In this document: one piece after another, positions 1 to 9,601 of the stretch
Position numbering within the stretch: position 1 is the stretch's first letter
Layout: each line of letters starts with the position of its first letter
DNA from: Heterostelium multicystogenum
Taxonomy: Eukaryota > Evosea > Eumycetozoa > Acytosteliales > Acytosteliaceae
Reading direction: 5' to 3'
Assembly: GCA_003667245.1 (NCBI GenBank)
Contig: RCNN01000103.1
Location: 30,308-94,307 of the forward strand
DNA: 64,000 nt
Notes under the pieces: generated by a model
Database searches by the model: none
Seen by the model: only the letters and a program-made list of their open reading frames with translations
What the model was told of the DNA's origin: nothing
Made by a program: the position numbers and the translations under genes

Positions 1-805
1 TTTTGTACTGTATCCATTTAGGTAAATCAATAAATACACACAAACAAACCAAAAAAGGTGTGTTTTTCATCCACACCTTGGATCTCTTTTTGAACTTAAA
101 AATTTAAATTTTGATGATGTCCACAGTGGTGGCCAATGCTGTTTCTTTTTTTGATAGAGTTGTGTCCAACTATGGCGTCAGTCATATAACATTATTTTGT
201 TACAGATAGTTGATACATTCTATCTAGATATGTTCATTGTAAATTCATTTGCACCCCACAATGAACTTGACTACCAACTTACTTCAATGTATTTCAAGTA
301 TTTTCTTGAAAAGTCTTGTAGATGACAATGATAATTATAATAATAATAAAAAATATCACATGAATAGAATGTTCTATGCCTTGTATTACCTCTTTGTATT
401 GTAAGATAAAGATTGGTTCTATCCCTAAATGGATTGATCGATTAGAGCGCATAGAACAATAAAAAGATGGTTCTACAGATTTTTATTTTTTGGAGCAGAA
501 AGAGCACCCAAGACAGGTTGACATAGAATTATTTTTTTAATTTCCATTCTATTCTGATTTATAAAATTTTATGATTTTATCAAAATATCTTTTCAAGTTT
601 TTACAATTTGTAGTGTATTATATAACTTTGTCAAGTAACCAGTATTATTATTAGTATTTTTTACTAGTTTTTTATTATTTATTATTTATCATGATGAAAA
701 TAAATAAATTAAATTAATTAAATTAAAACTATAATAATAAGATTGTTGTTGTACCAATCTTAATATTTTATTTTAGTTTAGCTTTTGTTTCCAATCATTA
801 TAGTT
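1..805. other. Intergenic, no gene seen
   Basis: AT-rich spacer with no open frame that looks coding and no recognisable RNA gene. The last 200 bases are almost pure A/T and presumably hold the promoter of the Cys-repeat gene that starts at 806. Confidence 0.5.
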
Positions 806-2257
806 ATGAAAAGAATACAGCAAATAACTTTACTTTTTATTATCGTTCAATTGTTGGCGGTGGTAGTGCCATCCAGTGGTGTTGCCACTTCAAGGAAATG
901 GCTTGCCACTAAGGATGCCACCGTTTTGAAGAACAATGTGGGATGTGCATACTGTCCAGATCAAAACTGTAATTTGTGCAGTGCTTTCAATGAAAAGCCA
1001 ATGGTCACTTGCGCCTATTGCCCAGACCAGGACTGGCAATCTTTGCGCACCAATCTGTAACCTGTGACTATTGTCCAGAGAGAGATTGTTCCAAGTGTTC
1101 TGATGCAATCACCTGTGACTACTGTCCAGACAGAGACTGTGCCAGATGCTCAGAACTTAAGATTACTTGCGACTACTGCCCAGACAGAGACTGCGCCAGA
1201 TGCTCAGAAGATGATCCAAAGGAAAGTCTCATGTGACTATTGTCCAGACAGAGACTGCGCCAGATGCTCAGAATCCGTCACATGCGACTACTGCCCAGAC
1301 AGAGACTGTGCTAAATGTGCAGATGTTGTCACCTGTGACTATTGTCCAGACAGAGACTGCGCCAAATGCTCAGAGTTGTCTATCACTTGCGACTACTGTC
1401 CAGACAGAGACTGTTCCAAATGCTCAGAAAAAAGATCCAAAGATCATTACCTGTGATTACTGTCCAGACAGAGACTGTGCTAGATGTTCAGAAGCTGTCA
1501 CCTGCGATTATTGTCCAGACAGAGACTGCGCCAAATGCTCAGATGTAGATCAAAAAGATCATCACCTGCGACTATTGCCCAGACAGAGACTGTGCCAAAT
1601 GCTCAGATGCTATTACTTGCGACTACTGTCCAGACAGAGACTGCGCTAAATGCTCAACTGAAATCACTTGTGACTACTGTCCCGACAGAGACTGCTCCAG
1701 ATGCTCAGAATTAATGGTTACTTGTGACTACTGTCCAAACAGAGATTGTGCATTGTGCAGTGACAGACTCAACTCAACCCAATCAAGTGTCAAGTGTGAC
1801 TACTGCCCAGACAGAGATTGTGCCAAATGTCAAACTGGAAGCGATAAGACAATGATGGCTTACACTAGCAAGAATATCTATGCAACTGCACTCATTGGAT
1901 TCAAGCTCAATGGAAATAAGAGAATTTTGGCAAATGCCCAAAGCTGTTTCCTTCAGCTCACATTGGCCTCAGCTCAACCAAACGAAATTCACCTCACTGT
2001 CGATCAAGCTGTAGGTGAGTGGCAAGAGTCAAAGATCAACGGTGACAACGCACCAGCAACAAAGAGACAAATCAATTCCATCACTGTCCCAGCCAACACC
2101 AAGACCTTCAAGTTGGATGTCACCAAAAGCCTGCCATCAACAACCAGCTAGCAGCAATGAACTCTCCTTCTACATCAGCTCCAAGACTCACAAGGTCGAT
2201 ATTTTCACCAAGGATAGCAATCATCCAGCAGCCATCATTGTAAATCACAATAACTAA
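806..2257 (+). CDS. Secreted Cys-repeat protein with C-terminal CBM96-like domain
   Basis: The ATG at 806 opens a clear signal peptide (MKRIQQITLLFIIVQLLAVV). About 16 copies follow of a roughly 15-19 residue unit with core CDYCPDRDCAKCS, i.e. C-x2-C-x4-C-x2-C. A Cys-free C-terminal domain (about 1845-2240) contains VGEWQESKINGDNAP and a FKLDVTKS-type strand. This resembles the DNRLRE/CBM96 carbohydrate-binding fold, but that match is from memory of the family and is tentative. The reading frame moves at about 1030, 1045, 1220, 1430, 1553 and 2150. Each move is repaired by dropping one base and the repeat continues across it, so I treat this as one gene with sequence errors. A role in the cell wall, slime sheath or stalk matrix is inference from secretion and the sugar-binding-like domain. 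A frame-disrupted pseudogene is the alternative. Confidence 0.7.
944..1830 (+). repeat. Tandem array of about 16 Cys-rich units
   Basis: In-gene tandem repeat with nucleotide core close to tgtgactactgtccagacag followed by agactgygccaratgctca. The first two units are divergent (CAYCPDQN, CAYCPDQD) and the central units are almost identical, suggesting recent unit duplication or homogenisation. Linkers are 2-10 residues long and often start with E, D or DPK. Confidence 0.85.
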
Positions 2258-3011
2258 ACTTTCATTAAACATATTTTATCTCTCCACAACGACTCTTGAA
2301 TTCAAAGGAAAAGGGGTCAAATCGAGTTCCAATGGAGGGTCACATTAAAAACAAAAAACAACAAAAATAAACAAGGTACAACCTCAAACTAATGTACTTG
2401 TTCACCACAGTTCCAGTTTTTCACTCATTCCTTTCTATTCTGAATGTTTTGATTCAACAACAATCCTTTTTGAATTTTTTATCGATTACTAAAAGTTTTC
2501 CAAAGAAAATTATTGATTATTTCTGTTGCTTAATTCCGCCCCCTCGATATGAAAAAAACACTAAAATAAAAAAAATCACCATCCATGATAGAAGAAGGCT
2601 TGCTTCTTACAAAATTTATTTGATATTTCATTATTTTATTAATTATCTAAAAGCGAATATATTACTTATTTATTTTATTTATAAATAAATAACAACTAAA
2701 TAGTAATATTAATAATCAAACCAATAACAACAAAACAACAAAAATATTAACAATACCCTGAGATACACAAATTTAGCAATATCAAAATACTGATATCTTT
2801 ATTTGATATTAATACTGTGTTACTACTTCCTTTTTGTGATATACTTATTTTCATTGATCTAAATATCATACACAGGCAAAAATAAATTTTGTTTATTTAC
2901 AAAATCTAGACATATTTATAACAAACCCAATCAAGCAATCAATAGTCATTAAATCAAAAAGATCTCAACTCAAAAAAAGAATAAAATAAGATAGATATAG
3001 AGTACAGTAAA
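2258..3011. other. Intergenic, no gene seen
   Basis: AT-rich spacer. One 98-codon open frame (2392-2688) starts in a plausible place, but its composition matches that of the spacer (Phe, Ile, Lys, Tyr), so I do not call it. Confidence 0.45.
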
Positions 3012-3896
3012 ATGGACGCAATCGGAGGTGATCAGGTTCAACAACATCTTTATAAAGTATGTCTATCCGACCGCAAACAAGCACCATCTCCTCATTCTTT
3101 GAATTGGACTAGAAATCGAATATACTAATGATCTGCTTGTCTAAAATCTAGATATTGGTGATTGGTGATTATGCAGTGGGAAAGACTTCGATCATCAAGA
3201 GATATTGTACAGGAATGTTTTCACCCAACTATAAACTAACGATTGGTGTAGATTTTGCTGTGAAAGAGGTGCAATGGGATAAGAATACAACGGTCAGTCT
3301 GCAGCTTTGGGACATTGCCGGTCACGAGAGATTCGGAACAATGACTCGTGTTTATTATAAATATGCAATCGCTGCAATCATTGTCTTTGATCTTGGTCGA
3401 CCAACAACATTCGAGGCTGTAACAAAATGGAGAGACGACATCAATAGCAAAGTGGTTTTGGGTAATCAACAACCTATACCCGTTTTACTTTTAGCCAATA
3501 AAGTGAGTACAAACAAACGATCAACCAACAAACCAACCAATCAATCAATCAACCAAACAGTTATCATCAATACACATTACCTCATCACCACAAAGATAAC
3601 CATGACCGAGTATTAACCTACTAGTTTTCATCTCTTTTTAGTGCGATATGAAAGACTCATCGATCGACAAAGCTATGCTAGATAATTTTGTAAAGGAACA
3701 TAATTTTATAGGCTGGTTTCCAACATCTGCCCAAAGCAATATTAATATAGATGAAGCAATGATGTTCTTGACAGGCAAGGTTTTGGAGGTGGCCAAGACA
3801 AATCAACCACCTAAACAAGAGGAAAACACTTTGAATTTAACTGCTACCGACAAATCCCCTCAGAATAATAACAACAGTAGCGGTTGTTGTACATAA
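3012..3896 (+). CDS. rab32: Rab32-family small GTPase
   Basis: Three exons, 3012-3056, 3152-3502 and 3642-3896, give 216 residues with no frame problem. The short N-terminus MDAIGGDQVQQHLYK is followed by the P-loop GDYAVGKTS, the switch I region TIGVDFAVKEVQWD, WDIAGHERFG, ANKCD and SAQ. It ends in GCCT, a di-Cys prenylation site. The segment FGTMTRVYYKYAIAAIIVFD with PTTFEAVTKW is diagnostic of Rab32/38, where the WDIAGQERFG-type motif is usual. Family role: traffic to lysosome-related or contractile-vacuole-type compartments. Oddity: the switch II catalytic glutamine is histidine here (AGHE). Intron 2 has a run of short CAAN-type repeats. Confidence 0.93.
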
Positions 3897-4576
3897 ATAT
3901 AAAATCATTTAATATAATAATCATCATAATAGTAATATAGCTCAAACGGAAGTACAGTACAGTATATCACTCAAATTTACTTTACCATCTGGTACTAAGC
4001 AAGAAGCAAGCAAAACAAACCATTTCCAAACCAAATCAACTAATACCAAAATCAACATACTCAGCTCAACTCAAATCCAACAAAACAATATCAAACCATA
4101 TCATACATAATGAATGCTATGAATTTCAACAAGAGTATATTTCATTCAACAAAATAAATACACTCATCCCATTCAATTAAATTACATCCAAACTTGATCA
4201 CTTCATGATGCTTTTTTTTCCAATAATGGATTATGATCCCTTTTATTACCATCATTTAATATATTGATCACTAAATAATACAAGTGGGTAGTTGACAATC
4301 ATTATCAGCCCAACTTGCTTGATACATCTTTTCATAGTATTTTGTCTTAGGAGACAGACATTCAAATGAAGTAATATATTCTAGATTAATAATTATAATC
4401 GTGCAGATTTGAATAAATCCGTTAGGAAATTTGAATTTTCTAATTCTGTGATGAAACGAGGTTTGAGGTTTGTGTTTTTTAGGATAATGATTAAAGTGTA
4501 GAATATTAAGTACGTCAGAAGACAAGATAGAAGTTGTATATATAGATAGATAAAGAGAGGATTGATAGTAGTAGAG
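3897..4576. other. Intergenic, no gene seen
   Basis: Spacer between the Rab and RPC8 genes. A 104-codon minus-strand frame at 4271-4585 has spacer-like composition and overlaps the RPC8 start, so it is not called. Confidence 0.4.
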
Positions 4577-5563
4577 ATGTTTCACTTGATAACGATTGAA
4601 GATAAAGTTAGAATACCACCAAATCAGTTCGACAATGAAATTCAGACGATCGAGGATGAAATCGAAAAGAAATATAGTAATAAAGTCGTTATAAATGGTG
4701 GATTGTTTGTTGCGTTATATGATATATTAGGAACTGGCGATGCATATGTTTATTCAGGCGATGGTGGATCACATCTCTTGGTTCGGTGCAGGCTGGTCGT
4801 TTTTAAACCGTTCGTAGGTGAAATCCTCGAAGGTGTAATCAAAAAGTCAACTAGAGATTATATGCAAAGTATGTTCTAGTCGATTGATGCAGGCATTCTA
4901 TGCTTGCTGTTGGTTTCTGAGTACTAACAAATCTCATTCGATTTATAATAGTTACACTGGGATTCTTTGATGATATTCAAGTTTTAGCTTTAGATTTACC
5001 AAACACAATCATTTTTGTAAGTAGAAATACGATTGGACACATCAATCCTATCTATTAGTTGTGCACTTGCTAACAAGGTTGGTTTGCTTCACTCAAGCCA
5101 TGAAGAAGAGAAACTATGGTACTGGGAAGTGGAATGAGAATCAATTGTTTTTGAAGACAGAGGTAGAGTTAGATTCAAGATAGATACAATCGAGTGGAAC
5201 GATGCAGTATCGCAGCCTGCTCCAAGACCAAAGTCAACAACACCTGTAAATCAAATGGATGCTACAACACTTCAAGAACACAACAAACGAGTCAAAGAGG
5301 AAGAAGATTATTTAAAGAACCAGAAATCACCGATGGTTTTGAAAGTATCAATGAGAGACAGTGGTTTAGGAATGCTTTCATGGTGGACACAAGCTGAAGG
5401 CAACGCCGAAGATGGCAATGGAGACGTACAAGATGAGGATGTCGAGATGGATGCAGCTGAAGCAGAGGAAGGAGAGAGAGAAGAAGAAGGAGAGGAAGAC
5501 GATAAGCCCAATGGCAAAAACTCAGAAGACGAAGATGATGAAGATCTAACCGAAGATGAATAA
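4577..5563 (+). CDS. polr3h: DNA-directed RNA polymerase III subunit RPC8 (RPC25)
   Basis: Exon 1 (4577-4868) reads MFHLITIEDKVRIPP, then a Rpb7-type N-terminal domain (ANK-like KVVINGGLFVALYDI, GDGGSHLLVRCRLVVFKPF). Exon 2 (4952-5016) gives ITLGFFDDIQVLALDLPNTI, the start of the OB domain. Exon 3 begins near 5078 and contains KLWYWEVE, then VFEDRGRVRFKID, and the family's terminal signature LGMLSWWT near 5385. One surplus base near 5143 breaks exon 3. The protein pairs with RPC9 in the Pol III stalk and acts in initiation of tRNA and 5S genes. After LSWWT there is an extra tail of roughly 57 residues dominated by Asp and Glu, absent from the human protein, which ends at this point. Confidence 0.9.
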
Positions 5564-6006
5564 ATAATAACAACATGGTGTAAACCAAACAGATTCTCAT
5601 TGATTGGTGTGATTTCAATGCAATTGACAGAAAAACTCACGAGTACAGGTCGAATGATTCAGCAAAATCCAAATGACATGGGGTTTTGTTAATATGAAGT
5701 TTATTAACAAAAAAGTTGTTATTGTTCTTGATATGATTACTTTAATTATGGGTGTTTACTCTCAAGTATTTCAAATACTATATTATTATTATTAATTTTT
5801 TATTCGCCAAATCATGATGTTTGACTCCCAAAGTCGACTTTATGTTCATGATTTGAACAGGTGAAATTTAAAAAAACCCAAGTTCTTTGATTTTGATATT
5901 ATTGGCTTTATATTAAGTTTCATAGTTTTAGCTATATAGTTATATAGGTCCTAGGATTAAAAGATATATTTATATAGATATCTATAGGATATATTCTAAT
6001 CATTAT
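5564..6006. other. Intergenic, no gene seen
   Basis: Terminator and promoter spacer between RPC8 and CPSF2, AT-rich just before the CPSF2 start. Confidence 0.4.
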
Positions 6007-8402
6007 ATGACATCCAAAATCAAGTTTACACCATTATCCGGTGGTGCAAATGATATCAGTCCACCATGTTATTTGTTGGAGATTGATGAGTTTAATATAT
6101 TGCTCGATTGTGGATGGAATCATTCTTTAGATTTAGCATTGTTGGAGCCATTAAAAGCGTAATATTAATAGAATACATTATCTATATCAACCAAGTAGCA
6201 ACTATATTAATATACTTCATTTGATGGTTTACTTTCTTTCGACAAAAGTGTCGCGAATAAAATAGATGCAATATTGTTGTCTTATCCTGATATTGAACAT
6301 TTAGGTGCTTTGCCATATGCTGTTAATAAGCTGGGACTAACTGGTACTATCTATGGAACTACTCCTATTTTCAAGATGGGTCAGATGTTTCTCTATGATC
6401 TCTACTCGAATCGAAATGGCACAGGAAGAGTTTGATCGATTCGATTTGGACGATGTCGATATCGCTTTCGATAAAAAGAGATTCAAGGAGCTTTCTTTCT
6501 CACAGCACTATACATTGACAACAGAGTCGGCTGCGACCATTACTATCACACCATACTCGGCAGGTCACATGATTGGTGGCTCTGTGTGGAAGATCACCAA
6601 GGAGACTGATACCATCATTTATGGAATCGACTTCAATCACAGAAAGGAGGGTCATCTTGAAGGATTCTTCCCTATACTGCAGGGACAGGATCTAGTGAAA
6701 CCGACTCACTTGATTACAGATGCAAGACATGCAAAGACACCACCAACTACACTAAAGAGAAATGACAAGGATAAAGCGTTGCATTCAACGATCTTGTCGA
6801 CACTTAGAGACGGTGGAAATGTATTGCTACCAGTCGATACAGCTGGTCGTGCACTTGAACTGTTGCAATCAATCGAATCATATTGGGCTCAGCAGCGTCT
6901 GAGTGGCGCATACACAGTGATCTTCCTCAACAATGTAACTTACAATGTATGTGAATTTGCAAAGTCACAGTTGGAATTCATGTCGATTGCAGCAGGTTTG
7001 AAGTTTGAACAGAGAAATGAGAATATATTTGCATTCAAGAATATCAAGTTGTGTCACTCCATCTATGATTTGGAGCATCTGATGGGTCTGTCCAAGAACT
7101 ATGTGGTCCTGGCAAGTGGAAAGGATTTTGGAGTGTGGATATGCAAGAGAGCTGTTTATAAAGTGGGCTGGTGACAGCAGAAATTTAATTTTGATGACTG
7201 ATTCACTGGAAGAAGGAACATTGGCATCGCATATACTTAATGATCGACCAAACTCTGTCACATTGAATTTTGGACAGCGTGTGAGCTTGTCAGGAGAAGA
7301 GCTCAGACTGTACGAAGAAGAGAGACAGAGACAAAAAGAAGAGGAGCGCGCAGCAGCTGAAAAACTAAAACAAGAGGAAGAACAACTTCAGATGGACTTG
7401 AAGCCCGACAAAAATGGCGATACAATCATCGACAACACATTCAAGAAGAATCTGTTTAGTAACAATCGCTACGATTTGACTAAGGAACAGTTTACAAGCG
7501 AAGGAATGCAACCGATGTTTCCATTCATCGAAAAGGTATTCAAGGTCGACGAGTACGGTGAACAAGACGACGAACTACTAGAGATTGCAAAAAAACTCAA
7601 TCAAGAAGCTGACCAGAGATGATGCCACTAGAGGACGAAGAAGAGGAAAAAGAAGAGGAAATACCCAAGAAGATTGTCACTGAAACAATGACAATCAATG
7701 TGAATTGTCGTATTCAATATATCGAATATGAAGGATGCTCAGACGGTAAATCAATCAAAACAATCATCCAAAAGATTGCACCATCCAAGTTGATTCTTGT
7801 GCGTGGAAATCAAGATTGTATAGCAGAGTTGGAGACACACGTCCAACAAAACATGAGAGTAAAAGGGTTGTATGCACCAACCATCAATCAAACAATAGAT
7901 CTCACCTCCGAAACAAATGTATATAGCGTTGTACTTAAAGATAGTTTAATAAGTTTCTCTAACTTCATCAAAGGTAAATATATTATTATAAATCATTTGC
8001 TCATCCACTAACATGAAAAACAATAATATCCTTTACTCTGCTACTATTTCTCAGTTGATGGACTACGATATATCATATATTCAAGCTAAAGTTTATTTTA
8101 AATGAAACCAATGCAAAAGCACCACCTGTGTTGGAATTGCTGCCAGAGGAAGAGATTGAGCCACACAACTCGTCGTTCATTGGTGATATTAAGCTGTCTG
8201 AATTCAAGCAGATTCTCATCGACTCTGGATACCAAGTACAATTCGACCAAGGTATCATTGCTGTTTCCATGAAAAATGCACTGATATACATATGGAGAGA
8301 GGAAATCGACGGTAACTCTTCCATTCAAATCGATGGTGTTTTTATCAGATGAATACTACCAAGTTAGAGAATTACTTTATCAACAGTTCCAAATTATCTA
8401 AT
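6007..8402 (+). CDS. cpsf2: Cleavage and polyadenylation specificity factor subunit 2 (CPSF100)
   Basis: Exons 6007-6158, 6249-7973 and 8055-8402. It starts [20 protein letters not shown] and runs through [97 protein letters not shown] and [17 protein letters not shown]. It ends [16 protein letters not shown]. This is the metallo-beta-lactamase/beta-CASP fold of CPSF100, the non-catalytic partner of CPSF73 in pre-mRNA 3'-end processing. An acidic linker (about 7620-7670) sits where the vertebrate protein is also acidic. Frame breaks at about 6420, 7125, 8066, 8095 and 8343 (surplus base) and about 7617 (one base short) all fall inside conserved sequence, so I read them as sequence errors. Confidence 0.92.
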
Positions 8403-8552
8403 AAATAATTAATTCTCTAAAATTTATTATTCCAATTCTTATTACTATTACTATTTTAATTATAACCACTGTTTATAGCTACAAATTATGTTCCATCATC
8501 CAAATTGGATACTATATAAAATAAATTCTATTAGTAACTTATTTTCTTGAAA

Positions 8553-8967
8553 TCATTTCATTGGTGTCTTGTGTTGTGCAGCTCTGCAAGCTCTACTACA
8601 TACAATAGCATTCTGTTAGAAGTGAAAGTAATGGTAATCTAAAGTTTGTTGTTAATAATGCATTCTTTGATGATGATTGTCCTTTAATTATTTCAGATGT
8701 GCTAATAAGTAACAAAAGTTGATTTGTAAGTACAAACTAAGCCTAATTATTGACAATCGATTCAACGGATCTATTATCATACCTAGTATTTGATAATTTA
8801 GATTGTAAGGTGTTTTGTGGTGATGTTGTTGAGGCTGTTGTATATTTAGTAAATGATGTTGATGTAGAAGCTGCAACTGTCTTTAAACCTATTCTATTTA
8901 TTTTAGTAACACTACCATTCAATGCCCTAGTTGTTGACTTTAATACTGATGTATAAAATGAATTCAT
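8553..8967 (-). CDS. Small hypothetical protein, mitochondrial-presequence-like
   Basis: The minus-strand ATG at 8967 opens MNSFYTSVLKSTTRALNGSV, rich in Ser, Thr, Lys and Arg with no acidic residue for the first 65 codons, like a mitochondrial targeting sequence. Read straight it stops after 74 codons. A splice from 8783 to 8701 (GTATGA donor, TTAG acceptor) keeps it open, giving SEIIKGQSSSKNALLTTNFR. After dropping one base near 8609 it continues NAIVCSRACRAAQHKTPMK and stops at TGA (8553-8555). Base composition is more GC-rich than the flanks, which favours coding. The family is not recognised, and both the splice and the frame repair are inference. Confidence 0.4.
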
Positions 8968-8976
8968 TCTATCTAA

Positions 8977-9173
8977 GAGATTTAGACCAATCTATCTGAT
9001 TATACCAAATGAATATGATTATAATCAGTTTGATCGTTTTTTACATTTCGACATTTTTTGGTCGATTGTTGAGAAATTCATGGATTTATAGATTTTTAAA
9101 AAACAACAATCAGAATGATTTTAATCATTCTTTTGGTATTAATTATTAATAGGGATAGATTAGTCTAAATCTA
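8977..9173. repeat. Long imperfect inverted repeat
   Basis: The arm at about 8977-9048 (agagatttagaccaatctat onwards) pairs with the arm at about 9093-9173 (ending tagattagtctaaatct). Further matching blocks are ataccaaatgaat with attcttttggtat, and a gatcgtttttt block with aaaaaacaac. The loop is about 45 bases. It lies upstream of both the small minus-strand gene and the SPATA20-type gene, in otherwise featureless DNA. It could be a MITE remnant, a structured non-coding RNA, or a hairpin in the shared promoter. Confidence 0.65.
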
Positions 9174-9601
9174 GTTATTTCTTTTATAAAAATGTTTTAT
9201 AATAATATTTATATTTCCAAGAGTATTTCCTATAGATTTAAAAAATTGAATTTGGAAATTATTAAAATCAATAATAAAATTTAAATAAATTTAAATTTGA
9301 TATAAATATCTATTTGCAGCATTTTGTCCAATTCTTATTAAAAATTAAATTAAAATTAAATTTCATTTGTTCAAAGATGTGGATGAGAAGTTCATTGGTA
9401 AACTTTAATAGAAATATTGTTATACGAAGAGTTATAACTACTATAATTGCTTAACACCTCAACTAAACAAATATCAAAGACTACTGCAACAACCACACAT
9501 TACCTCAACACAACAACCCCAACAACTATACAGCTTCACTGCATTTAGAAGAACATATATGTCAACAGTTAATAATAGTTTGTAATAGTGACAGTATTAA
9601 A

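Noticed and set aside
890..1714. Overlapping long frames in all three phases across the Cys-repeat array
   Set aside because: They arise because the tandem repeat is read in shifted frames; only the frame with C-x2-C-x4-C-x2-C is coherent and matches the signal peptide.
2392..2688. 98-codon open frame downstream of the Cys-repeat gene
   Set aside because: Composition is the same as AT-rich spacer, no conserved motif and no promoter or splice context.
5292..5640. Two minus-strand frames of about 110 codons rich in Ser and Leu
   Set aside because: They are antisense of the Glu/Asp-rich tail of RPC8.
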